Source: Halanaerobium saccharolyticum
GTDB lineage: Bacteria; Bacillota; Halanaerobiia; Halanaerobiales; Halanaerobiaceae
Length of the DNA: 44,568 bases
Direction of reading: 5' to 3'
Assembly: GCF_004362045.1 (NCBI RefSeq)
Contig: NZ_SNWX01000026.1
Location: forward strand, 1 to 44,568
Each line of letters opens with the position of its first letter. Positions within the stretch are counted from its first letter, which is position 1. The position numbers were made by a program, and so were the translations under genes. Shown in pieces: positions 7,749 to 16,427 of the stretch. The notes beneath the pieces are model-generated. The model saw only the letters and a list, made by a program, of their open reading frames with translations, was not told where the DNA came from and ran no database searches.

Positions 7749-9239
7749 ATGGATAGAGCCAATACAGGTTTACATGAGCGTTTAAAAAAGACAACTGCGA
7801 TTTCACAGCTGGGGCGGGGAATGGATGTGGGAGCTTTAAATGATTATTCCCACCAGATTGCCCTATATCTGCTGCTTAAGGTTTTTAAGCGGGAAATTAA
7901 TAATAACGGTCAGCGGCAGAGACGTGATCTGATTTCAATGACTACAGAAGTGGTTAAAGAGATGAAATTGCCGCTTAATCTGGAAGAAATTGAGAGGCTG
8001 GTGGATGGAGTTCTCTATTCCGGGGATCCAAAACAGCAGTCTTATTTTACTGCCCGGATTTATGATGAAAAGGCCGGGAAAATCAGAGAATTTAAATACC
8101 GCTATTTAATTCCCGACCGCGAAGCCTCTAACTGGCAGGAAGGTGGGAGCACAGTCTATATGCTCTCCGAAACTGCTCAGGAAATTATTTTTATCACCAG
8201 AGAAATTTTAGAGGAATTTGGTTTTGACCTGGAGCAGTTTTATACCCTGCAGCTGATCAAAAATGGCAACTTTACCGAAGCCAAAAGCAGTGTCAGCAAC
8301 CTAATTGCCCGGGTTCGTAATTTAATCAAAAAGGAAAAGGACTGGCGGGAGGATATTCTGCGCAATCCGGGTCTCATATTTTCAGCCTATAAAGAGCGCA
8401 AACGGCGAACGGAAGCCGAGGTTAGAGAACAGTTTAAAGATGAAAAAAAAGTTTTTAATGATATTTTTGTCTGGCGGGACAGGCTCGATACCTTTGAGAA
8501 TGTAAATCGAAAAGAAGGGGAACTGCTTTTTGAAGAGCTGGAGCGAGCTCGATCCCTACACGATCGGCTGGCCGAGCTTACAATTTCTAATCTTTCCCTT
8601 GAACTGCAGATTCGTAGGGATAACCCTGATATTTTCTGGAAGACTTCCCGCCTCAGTTTCAAAAAAGACTTCTGGCAGAATACCATCTTACAGGAAGGAC
8701 TGCCCCGGATGGAGCTGCTGGAAGAAATGCTCAACCCCCTATTTTCACCGGCCCAGGACTTTATTTTTCCTTTAGCCTGGGCCTGGTCAGAACAGCAGCT
8801 CTACAGTTATTTAGAAGAATCTGAGGCAGAACTGGAAGAATTTGAGGTCGAAGCAGCACCAAAACGGGAATTTGACTGGGAGCTGATTTTAGATCTCTGG
8901 CAGGATGTTTTTAAGGAATTAAAAGAAAAGGGCGAGTTTAATTTAAATCAGCTCAATCAGCTGCCCCTGGCGGAAAAGGAGCGCTGGCTGAGTCAGGAAA
9001 TTAATCTGGAATTATTTATGATGTTTATTATCACCGATATCAAATTAAGACTGGTTGAGGAATACCCGGGACTTGATGAGCGGCTGCTCTTATTTAAACG
9101 TCTGACAGAGAAAAACGAAGATTTCGCAGAGCTGGCAGGTAAAAGAGTTAAAGCAGAACTAGATGCCGGGGCAGAAAAATTAAAGCTTCTGGATCAGTTT
9201 ATCATTTCACCCTATAAAATTTATCTGGAGGAAGAATAA
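7749..9239 (+). CDS. jetA: Wadjet subunit JetA (MksF/MukF-like kleisin)
   Basis: First gene of a four-gene Wadjet plasmid/phage-defence operon. JetA is the kleisin-like (MksF/MukF) subunit that bridges the heads of the JetC SMC dimer. The 496-residue protein has an N-terminal winged-helix-like part (LHERLKKTTAISQLGRG...) and charged helical segments with a likely coiled coil at about 180-290. Assignment rests on length, the order JetA-B-C-D and the certainty of JetC/JetD. It looks more like the DUF5716-type JetA of type II systems than the DUF3375-type of type I, but this is from memory. A TTG at 7740 is also in frame, but the GGAG at 7736-7739 is correctly placed only for ATG 7749. The jetB ATG follows the stop after one base. 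Confidence 0.85.
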   Translation: MDRANTGLHERLKKTTAISQLGRGMDVGALNDYSHQIALYLLLKVFKREINNNGQRQRRDLISMTTEVVKEMKLPLNLEEIERLVDGVLYSGDPKQQSYFTARIYDEKAGKIREFKYRYLIPDREASNWQEGGSTVYMLSETAQEIIFITREILEEFGFDLEQFYTLQLIKNGNFTEAKSSVSNLIARVRNLIKKEKDWREDILRNPGLIFSAYKERKRRTEAEVREQFKDEKKVFNDIFVWRDRLDTFENVNRKEGELLFEELERARSLHDRLAELTISNLSLELQIRRDNPDIFWKTSRLSFKKDFWQNTILQEGLPRMELLEEMLNPLFSPAQDFIFPLAWAWSEQQLYSYLEESEAELEEFEVEAAPKREFDWELILDLWQDVFKELKEKGEFNLNQLNQLPLAEKERWLSQEINLELFMMFIITDIKLRLVEEYPGLDERLLLFKRLTEKNEDFAELAGKRVKAELDAGAEKLKLLDQFIISPYKIYLEEE

Positions 9240-9240
9240 A

Positions 9241-10020
9241 ATGGCTTTTAATCAGGAACAGTTAGAAAAAGGAGCAGCTTTGTTTTTTAAACTACTGGAT
9301 GAGCAGATAATTTCTGCTTCTGAGCCGCTGGCGGAAAAGTATCGCAGTGACAGTGAAGTACATAATATTGTTAATACGATGGCAGCTGAGGCCGGGCTCA
9401 AGGTTTTTGCTACAGCCAGAAATGTACACTTGATCTCAAAGGCCAGGGGTTCAAGTTTTGCCAACTCCTATACTCAGATGAAAAGTAAGTATTCGGGCTT
9501 AAAGCGCAAAAGATATTTTTACCTGGCCAATATCATTATTTCAATTTTTCTGGCAGAGGTAGATAAAGAAAGCCATGTCCGGATTCGCTGGGAAGAGGAA
9601 GGTGTAAGCTACCACCGTCTTTCTGATCTGGTAACCTCGACTCTGGAGAGCTGGCAGCAGCGCAAAAAGGAAGATCACAGTTTTGCCGAGGAATGGTCAA
9701 TTGCAGTTGAAGAGGTGGCAGAGCTCTGGCTGACCGAGTTTAACGAATATAAGTTGAGTCAGGTAGATGAGACTATAGATGTGACCAGGACCAGAGGTAA
9801 CCGCCTTTCCTTTATTAACACCGCCTTAAAACCCTTAACTGAACAGGGATTGATCATTGATCAGAGTGATGAACTTAAAATCATTCCCCGGCCTCAACTT
9901 TATGAACGCCTGGATGAGATTTACCATGATCAGAAAAGATACAACCAATTTATGGATTTAATCAGAGAAACCCGCAGTAAAATTGAGCAGGAGGAAAATA
10001 AAGATGCCCAGACTGAGTAA
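9241..10020 (+). CDS. jetB: Wadjet subunit JetB (MksE/MukE-like KITE protein)
   Basis: Second Wadjet gene, 259 residues, corresponding to the KITE (tandem winged-helix, MksE/MukE) subunit that binds the kleisin. The C-terminal region TRGNRLSFINTALKPLTEQGLI (key features: helix, then a strand-forming LKIIPRPQ) reads as a winged helix. A stretch around residues 90-110 (KRKRYFYLANIIISIFL) is hydrophobic and probably packs inside the domain rather than crossing the membrane. GGAGG precedes the ATG. The 3' end overlaps jetC by 17 bases, so the complex subunits are translationally coupled. Family naming depends mostly on operon position. Confidence 0.82.
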   Translation: MAFNQEQLEKGAALFFKLLDEQIISASEPLAEKYRSDSEVHNIVNTMAAEAGLKVFATARNVHLISKARGSSFANSYTQMKSKYSGLKRKRYFYLANIIISIFLAEVDKESHVRIRWEEEGVSYHRLSDLVTSTLESWQQRKKEDHSFAEEWSIAVEEVAELWLTEFNEYKLSQVDETIDVTRTRGNRLSFINTALKPLTEQGLIIDQSDELKIIPRPQLYERLDEIYHDQKRYNQFMDLIRETRSKIEQEENKDAQTE

Positions 10021-13000
10021 AATAAGGATTACCGGAAATAAATATGATGGATTTCAGAAACAGCACCGCAACTCAATCTTTGATCTGGAGGCTGACCATA
10101 CTCTTTTTACCCTCCAGAATGGGAGTGGGAAAGGAGTTATGCTCCAGCTGATTTCACAGCTGATGCTGCCCGGAACCGCCTGGGGTAAGCGGAATGGTAA
10201 TAAGCTGGAGGGAATGTTTTATGACCGCTACCAGGTTTTTCAGCCCTATAGCTTCCACGTAGTTTTGGAGTGGAGACTTGATGGGAAAGAGGATAAAAAA
10301 CTGCTGGCCGGGATCTGTGTTTCAGCCCACAAGCAGCAGAGCACCTCTGACCAGGAGGGAAAGGTCGGTTTAAAATATTTTCTCTATACTCATCAGTATC
10401 AGGGTCAGAGCCGTTTTGGCCTGGAAAATCTACCTCTGTATACTAAAAGCAGTGATCAGGTTTTAGAATATGATAAACTGGAAGAATTTATCGATCAGAA
10501 CCGCAGTGACTTTATGAAGTTTTCGAAAACAGCTGTTTCCAGCCTCAACTCCGAATACTATCAGTACTTAAGCAGCCACGGAATTTACCGCTCCGAGTGG
10601 GAGATCATGAAAAACATCAACCGCAGTGAGGGTGGGTTGGAAAAATATTTTTCTCAGGCCAGGGATAATAAGGCACTTTTTGAACAGCTGATTATTCCGG
10701 CAGTCAGTGAGAGTATTTCCTATCGGGGAGAATCAGAACAGAATTCTCTGATCAATATTTTTGTTGATAATATCAAGATTGCAGAAAACCTGCCGGAATT
10801 GATTTCCCGGACCGAAGATCTGCAGAATTTAGATCAGATGGTGGAACCGCTGTTAAGTGATGCCGAACAGGGTCTGCGGCTGAAGAAAACGAAGACCATG
10901 ATTAGAGAAAGAGGTAACAATTATCTGCGGGGAATTGCAGACCGCAGGACTTTTCTGGAAAATGAGCTGCGCCGCAGTGAGAGTGATTTACAAGCAGCGG
11001 AAAAGGAAATTAGGGATTTAAATTTTGCCCGGGAAAACTTAAAATATGTGGATAAAGCCAGAGAATTAAAAGAACTAAAGGATCTGCAGCAGCAGCAGCA
11101 AAAACAGCTGGAAGAGCTGAAAGCAAGAGAAGCCGCCTTAGAAGAGAACAGGCTCCAGTATCAGCTCAATCTGGAATATCTCAAATATCAAAAGCTGCAG
11201 CAGGAAGCAGCAGAGACCCAGCAGAAAATTTCTAACTTAAAGGAACGCAGTGAGTTTAAAGAAGTGGAAGCGGAGATTGAAAAAATAAAATCCAGACTGC
11301 AGGAAAATTATCAGCAGCTAAAAAACAAGCTGCAGAGAAGTGCAGCCGATTATTATTCCCATCAGAAGTATTTAAAATCAGAAACTAAAACTCTGATCCA
11401 GCGGGAAAAAGATCTTAAAAATCTGCTCCGGGATCAGGAAAGAATTATTGCTGACTATGAATTTAAAAAAGAAAAATTTGAGACAGAGCAGAAGAGGCTG
11501 GCCCAATTTTTTAATCCTCTGCAGCTGGAGACTCCGCGCTATCTGCTAGAGGAATTGAAAAAGAAAAAAGATGAGCTGGAGAAAAAGCTGGCCGAACTCA
11601 ACGAAAACTTAAAAACGGAAATGGATAAAGAGAAAGAATTAAAAAACAAACAGCAGGAGCTGGAAGTTAAGCTGGCAGAAGCAAAAAAAGATCGAGACAA
11701 CCTGGCTGAGCTTTATCAGCAGCAGAAGCAGGAGGAAGAAAAGGTTTTTTCCCTGTTAGTTAAGAATCTGGAGCTGGATAAATTCGATAATTTTTACAGC
11801 AAAAAATGGCTGCAGCAGCAGAAAAATGAGCTTTTAAAGTTAATTACTGAGAAAAAAGAACGGCTAAAGGAACTAAACAACCAGAGTTTTGAACTCCAGC
11901 TTGATCTAAATTTAAATGACCAGGAGTACTGGGTGGCCAATCATGAGCAGCAGAAATTATATCAGAAAATTAAAGCCTTAAATATTAGAGTTTACTATGG
12001 CAGTGAATTCCTATTTGAACTGAGAGATGACAGGGAAGACCTGTTAAAGAAATATCCGCAGCTGCCCTATGGGCTGGTTGTAGTTTATCAGTCAGACTGG
12101 GAGAAAATAGAGCAGAATCTCTCCTTAGAAGAGCTGATGCATTATGCAGTTCCAATTTTTATCAATCATCAGCTGGATCAGGAAGAAATAAAACTTCCCT
12201 TTAAGGTGCTGGGCGGAACTGAGTTAAAATTTATTGAGGATAATCAGAATTTCAGCAGCTGGTACAGCGGTCTGAAGCAGAAAGAGGCAGAAATAAGCGA
12301 AACGACTTCGATTCTGGAGACAAAGATAAATAAGCTGGAGGAACTCAACTATCAGGCAGCCGGGATGCTGCAGAAAAAGGAAGCTTCAGAGCTGAAAACT
12401 GAGCTGGATAATCTAGAGGCTGAGCTGGAAGAACTGCAGAAGTCGCTGCAGAAAAATGAGCACAGGCTGAGTAATACTGCTCAAAATATTAATTCTATCA
12501 GGGGCAGGATAGAGAAAAAAGAAGAGCAGCTTAAAGAAAATGCTACCAATCTGGAACAGATAGAAGAGTTTATAGAAGCTAAAGAAAATTTAGAGCAGAA
12601 AAAGTCCCGTTATCAGCAGGCAGAAGCGGAAATTGAAAAACTTGAATCCAGGCTGGAGGAAAACTCAGATAAACAGCGTCAGAATGATAAATTACTGCTG
12701 CAGCTGGATAATGATTTTGAAAACTGGCAGCAGAAGCTAAAGAATTTTCAAAATCAGCTGCGAGAAGTTTTAACTGAGGTAGAGACTCTAAAAATAACTG
12801 AGTCAGCCGGCCAGGACTACAAAGCTTCTAAAAATTATCCAGAGTTTATTAAAATAGAGGAAACTGAGGCCTATCAGGATTTTCAAAAGATAACTGACCT
12901 GCAGAAAAAAGAAGCAGAGATAGAAAGTGAATTAAAATATCTGCGCAAAGATCTGCAGAAAACTCTGGCTGCTTTAAATGAATCAGAGGCAGAATTAAAT

Positions 13001-14482
13001 AATCTGGCAGCTGACTGGGAAACAAGAGACTATGATTTTCGCTCCCGGGAAAAACTTAAAATCAGCCTGGAAGAAGTAGAAACCCAGCTGCAGAGTCTGG
13101 AAGCTGAGATTAAAGAATTAGAGGCTGAAATTAATATTAGAACCGGAGAAATTAATAATCAGAGCCGGGTTTTAAGCGAAAAAGCAGCAGAAATCAAGGA
13201 GAGATTTCAGCGCTCGGTTCAGAGCTGGGAAGATGTGGACTTAAAGGTTAAAGAGCTGGAAATCAAAAAAGAGCTGAGTGAAGCCAGAGATTTTCAGTCA
13301 AAATTAAAGGAAATGATCATTAATTATAAAGATAAAATTTCTCATTACAGCAATTTGAGCAATAAACTCGAATACTATCAGCTGGAGGCGGCAAAGGGTG
13401 AGCTTAATGCCGGAATCAAAGAGGAACTTAAGGAAGATCCGGCGGCTGTGGTTGACAGCTGGACTGCTGATTATGAAAATATTCGTTCCAAACTGCAGAA
13501 GTTAAGAGAAAGAACAGAAGAAAATTATTACCGTTTTAAAAATGAAGTGGCAGAGATTGTGGAAAATAAAACTCTGCGCAGTAGAATTAACGAAAAACTG
13601 CTCAACAATTTCCGGATGAATGATTATCAGTATAATTTCGAAATGCTGAGCAGCTTTAAGGAATATTTAAACAATGAACTGAATCGAATTGATGAAGATA
13701 AATCGGAGGCAGAAAGAGCCCGCAGTCAGTGGGCTGAGCGTTCGGCCCTGCATGTGATGCGCCTAATTACTTCGATGCAGGAAATGATCAACAATATGGT
13801 TTATCACAATCAGCGGGGTTATGCTTTTCCTTTAGTCCGTCTGCGCCGCAGCGATCTGCTGCCTGAGACTGAGGAAGAGATTACGGCTGAACTGAAGGAA
13901 TACTTTCTGGAACTGCTGCAGAAGTTTAAAGAACAGGAGATTGAGGTTGAGCGTTTAAGTGATTATCAGCTCAAAGAATACTGTGGAGATGCGGCACTTT
14001 TCTCCCGGGCCCTGCGCGGCCGTTATCCCGTACTCCAGGTTTATAAGATGACAGAGAAAAACGAATTTCTGCATGCTAAACCCGAGGATTATTTCTATTC
14101 TGACTGGGAAGCTGTAATTCAGGGTAAGGGTAATGCACCTGAGGGCAGTGGTGGTCAGTCATTATCAATCAATGCCTTTATGATGATGATGCTTTTAAAT
14201 TACAAAAAGCAGCGTTTTGACCGCACAAATCCCTGGACAGTACTTTTTCTGGATAATCCCTTTGGTAAGGCTTCGGCCGCCCATGTGCTGGATCCGATCT
14301 TTAAAATTGCCGATAAGCTTAATTTTCAGCTGGTAGCCTTTGCGGCTCCGGAGATTATTAAAACAGAAATATCAGAGCGGTTTCCCGTATTCTGGGCTTT
14401 AGAGATTGCCGATGATCAGAAAAACAGAGGTGTAGTTAAAGGACAGGTGGTTTCCGGTGAAAGAAGAAGAAAAATGGAATAA
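10004..14482 (+). CDS. jetC: Wadjet SMC-like ATPase JetC (MksB/MukB-like)
   Basis: SMC-family motor of the Wadjet complex, which extrudes DNA loops and recognises small circular DNA. At 1,492 residues it has the full SMC layout: N-terminal ATPase half, coiled coil (about 290-650), a globular hinge-like centre (about 655-760, starting IRVYYGSEF), a second coiled coil (about 760-1200) and a C-terminal ATPase half. The signature GSGGQS (1381-1386) is present. Two motifs are unusual. Walker A reads NGSGKGV (39-45), with Gly44 where Ser/Thr is expected. Walker B reads LFLDNPFGK (1414-1422), with Asn1418 in place of the usual catalytic Glu. These may be family features of this Wadjet subtype. Start ATG 10004 has AGGAGG upstream; TTG 9983 does not. 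The end overlaps jetD by 26 bases. Confidence 0.93.
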   Translation: MPRLSKIRITGNKYDGFQKQHRNSIFDLEADHTLFTLQNGSGKGVMLQLISQLMLPGTAWGKRNGNKLEGMFYDRYQVFQPYSFHVVLEWRLDGKEDKKLLAGICVSAHKQQSTSDQEGKVGLKYFLYTHQYQGQSRFGLENLPLYTKSSDQVLEYDKLEEFIDQNRSDFMKFSKTAVSSLNSEYYQYLSSHGIYRSEWEIMKNINRSEGGLEKYFSQARDNKALFEQLIIPAVSESISYRGESEQNSLINIFVDNIKIAENLPELISRTEDLQNLDQMVEPLLSDAEQGLRLKKTKTMIRERGNNYLRGIADRRTFLENELRRSESDLQAAEKEIRDLNFARENLKYVDKARELKELKDLQQQQQKQLEELKAREAALEENRLQYQLNLEYLKYQKLQQEAAETQQKISNLKERSEFKEVEAEIEKIKSRLQENYQQLKNKLQRSAADYYSHQKYLKSETKTLIQREKDLKNLLRDQERIIADYEFKKEKFETEQKRLAQFFNPLQLETPRYLLEELKKKKDELEKKLAELNENLKTEMDKEKELKNKQQELEVKLAEAKKDRDNLAELYQQQKQEEEKVFSLLVKNLELDKFDNFYSKKWLQQQKNELLKLITEKKERLKELNNQSFELQLDLNLNDQEYWVANHEQQKLYQKIKALNIRVYYGSEFLFELRDDREDLLKKYPQLPYGLVVVYQSDWEKIEQNLSLEELMHYAVPIFINHQLDQEEIKLPFKVLGGTELKFIEDNQNFSSWYSGLKQKEAEISETTSILETKINKLEELNYQAAGMLQKKEASELKTELDNLEAELEELQKSLQKNEHRLSNTAQNINSIRGRIEKKEEQLKENATNLEQIEEFIEAKENLEQKKSRYQQAEAEIEKLESRLEENSDKQRQNDKLLLQLDNDFENWQQKLKNFQNQLREVLTEVETLKITESAGQDYKASKNYPEFIKIEETEAYQDFQKITDLQKKEAEIESELKYLRKDLQKTLAALNESEAELNNLAADWETRDYDFRSREKLKISLEEVETQLQSLEAEIKELEAEINIRTGEINNQSRVLSEKAAEIKERFQRSVQSWEDVDLKVKELEIKKELSEARDFQSKLKEMIINYKDKISHYSNLSNKLEYYQLEAAKGELNAGIKEELKEDPAAVVDSWTADYENIRSKLQKLRERTEENYYRFKNEVAEIVENKTLRSRINEKLLNNFRMNDYQYNFEMLSSFKEYLNNELNRIDEDKSEAERARSQWAERSALHVMRLITSMQEMINNMVYHNQRGYAFPLVRLRRSDLLPETEEEITAELKEYFLELLQKFKEQEIEVERLSDYQLKEYCGDAALFSRALRGRYPVLQVYKMTEKNEFLHAKPEDYFYSDWEAVIQGKGNAPEGSGGQSLSINAFMMMMLLNYKKQRFDRTNPWTVLFLDNPFGKASAAHVLDPIFKIADKLNFQLVAFAAPEIIKTEISERFPVFWALEIADDQKNRGVVKGQVVSGERRRKME

Positions 14483-15593
14483 GTTGTTTAAAAAATTTAG
14501 AAAAGAAGAGCTGGCCCATAGAAAGCGTTTTGAGCTGGCAGAACTGGAGGATTATTTTAAAACAAAACTGGGTGGAGTTTCTGCCTATCAGGCTGCCGGT
14601 GGTTATCAAAAACTTTATCAGCTGCTGCAGAAGCTGGAAGCCAACCATAAAATTAGTACAATTAAAAGTTCGGATTTCAATCAGCGGCAGCCTCAGCTTA
14701 AAAAGCGCTGGCGTCTGGTAAAAAAAGAGCATCAACACTGGTCAGATAAGGATATTTTGCGGCTTTCCCGGCATCTTAATTTGAACTATTATTTAAAAAG
14801 ACCGGAGCAGCAGACGGAAGAGTTAAAACAGAAACTTTTTAGTCTCTGTAACTTTTTAAACAGTAAAGCTGAGCGGGAGTGGGCCAGCCGGGAAGAGCGT
14901 TCTCTGGAATTATTTGCTGACGAGAAATTTTTGAGCAGAGCAGAAGGAAAAAAACTTTTAAATAATTTAAAGTTAAGTCTGGCTGATTTGAAGGCCCAGC
15001 AGTACAACCATTTATTTGTTTACTGGACTCAGGACCCGACTCAGATCAAAAATATTTTGATCATGGAAAACCATTCGGCCTTTATTGGTGCCAAAAAAGC
15101 CCTGGCAGCAGGATTTAATATTTTCGCTAAAAATTTTGATACAGTAATTTACGGTCAGGGTAAAAAGATTGTCAGCAGTTTTTCCTTTTTAGAAGAACTG
15201 CTGGGAGTTAATTTGCTGGCCAATGAGCGGAAAAAAAGAAATAAAATTGAGGAGCTGAATATTTATTATGCCGGTGATCTGGATCCGGAAGGATTTGCAA
15301 TTTATAAAACATTGAAAGAAAAATATCTGCAGTATGAGATTGAACTGCTGGAAGAATACTATCAGCTGCTTGTAGAAGAGTCCAATAAGTTTTATCCCTC
15401 ACAGAAGCGGCAGAATAAAAATAAAAATGTTTTAGCTGTGGTGGCAGCCGAATTTCAAGCTCAGGATTTTGCTGAACTAGCGGCCAGCCTGGAAAAGGCC
15501 TGGGAGAAAGATTTGAGGCTGCCCCAGGAGCTTATAACTTTTGAAGTGCTGAAAAAATATTTTTTTGAGGAGGCAAAGAGTGGAAGCAGGTAA
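14457..15593 (+). CDS. jetD: Wadjet nuclease subunit JetD (Toprim domain)
   Basis: DNA-cleaving subunit of Wadjet, 378 residues. The N-terminal half is basic and probably binds DNA (DUF3322-like). The C-terminal half is a Toprim-type (DUF2220/DUF2399-like) domain, with the catalytic Glu204 in LIMENHSAF and the DxD-type acidic pair in YYAGDLDPEG (about 271-279). All of the expected acidic residues are present, so the nuclease looks active. The gene starts with GTG at 14457, behind AGGTGG, inside the end of jetC. Its last 14 bases overlap the following flavoprotein gene. Confidence 0.9.
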   Translation: MKEEEKWNKLFKKFRKEELAHRKRFELAELEDYFKTKLGGVSAYQAAGGYQKLYQLLQKLEANHKISTIKSSDFNQRQPQLKKRWRLVKKEHQHWSDKDILRLSRHLNLNYYLKRPEQQTEELKQKLFSLCNFLNSKAEREWASREERSLELFADEKFLSRAEGKKLLNNLKLSLADLKAQQYNHLFVYWTQDPTQIKNILIMENHSAFIGAKKALAAGFNIFAKNFDTVIYGQGKKIVSSFSFLEELLGVNLLANERKKRNKIEELNIYYAGDLDPEGFAIYKTLKEKYLQYEIELLEEYYQLLVEESNKFYPSQKRQNKNKNVLAVVAAEFQAQDFAELAASLEKAWEKDLRLPQELITFEVLKKYFFEEAKSGSR

Positions 15594-16239
15594 GTGGATT
15601 GGAATAAGTGCAGGTAGAGAAAATAAAGTGACCGAAAAGGCTGTCAAGACTATACTCAAAGCCAGCGGAGAGGATTATGATTTTTATTCACTCTCCAGCT
15701 TTGAAATACTCAGCTGTGATGGCTGTAATGGATGTGTTGAATCTCATCAATGTGTTAAAGATGACCAGCTCAACCAGATGTCAGAAGCTATGCAGCAGGC
15801 TGCAGGAATTGTTTTTGGAGCCCCGGAATACTGGGATGGAATGAATGCTAAGGGGAGAGCTTTCTGGGAAAGAATCTGTTTTAGTACCCGCCATAATGAA
15901 TATTTTCCCCTGGCAGATAAGCCGGCTGTATTAATTGGAATCAGTGGTGATGGTAATTCTGCTGGAGTTATAGAAGATGGAATCGAATTTATGCAGGACG
16001 CCCGCCTGGAAATTATAGAAAAGATTGAAATTAAAGGAGAATATGCCTGCTTTGACTGCGGTTATGGCCACCTCTGCCAGGTAGGAGGCCTCAAAAATTT
16101 TTATGATCTGCCCGTAAAAGCAGAAGAAATTGAGCGGCCCAGACTAGCAGAAGGACAGTTGGAAGAAGAGATAGATTATGCTGGAATCAGAGCTGTCTGT
16201 GCGCGGTTTCGTGAAGTAGAGGCTGAAGTCTGCAGATAA
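15580..16239 (+). CDS. Iron-sulfur flavoprotein / NADPH-dependent FMN reductase family
   Basis: Flavodoxin-fold protein of 219 residues with a cysteine cluster CDGCNGCVESHQC (CX2CX2CX5C, about 46-58), the pattern of archaeal and clostridial iron-sulfur flavoproteins. The C-terminal CFDCGYGHLC adds a second group of cysteines. GAPEYWDGM matches the flavin-binding loop (GxPxYW). Such proteins bind FMN and usually one [4Fe-4S] cluster, and act in electron transfer or detoxification of oxygen species. GTG at 15580 is the best start: GAGGAGG (15567-15573) lies 6-7 bases before it, whereas the in-frame TTG at 15565 would lie within this site. It overlaps jetD by 14 bases and so is coupled to the Wadjet operon. 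Whether this is functional is unknown. Confidence 0.85.
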   Translation: MEAGKWIGISAGRENKVTEKAVKTILKASGEDYDFYSLSSFEILSCDGCNGCVESHQCVKDDQLNQMSEAMQQAAGIVFGAPEYWDGMNAKGRAFWERICFSTRHNEYFPLADKPAVLIGISGDGNSAGVIEDGIEFMQDARLEIIEKIEIKGEYACFDCGYGHLCQVGGLKNFYDLPVKAEEIERPRLAEGQLEEEIDYAGIRAVCARFREVEAEVCR

Positions 16240-16300
16240 AATTCAAGCCAGCAGTTGATAGTTAAATTTAAATTTATAAAAAACATTAATCATTTTTAAA

Positions 16301-16336
16301 CAAACGCTTGACTAATCACAAAAATAGTATTATGAT
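16301..16336 (+). promoter_or_regulatory. Promoter with overlapping LacI operator for the glucosylglycerate regulator
   Basis: TTGACT (16308-16313), a 17-base spacer and TATGAT (16331-16336) make a good vegetative promoter. The -35 box overlaps CAAACGCTTG (16301-16310), a LacI-family palindrome centred on CG. The related site at 17513-17528 shares the core CAAACGnTTGAC. The arrangement suggests that the regulator represses its own gene. Confidence 0.75.
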
Positions 16337-16427
16337 AAAAACAAATCAAAATAGTATGACAATTAAACGAATTATTTGATGATGATGATTAAATAAATAT
16401 AAATTTTAAATAAATGGGGTATTGAAA

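Noticed and set aside
8387-8734. Ser-rich 115-residue ORF on the - strand inside jetA
   Set aside because: It lies antisense to a well-supported gene, and its Ser/Arg-rich composition is typical of the complement of Glu/Leu-rich coiled-coil coding DNA.
9342-11260. Repeated CGCAGTGA octamer in jetB/jetC
   Set aside because: At least five copies are seen, but each encodes Arg-Ser-Asp/Glu in frame, so codon choice explains them. No regular spacing was found.
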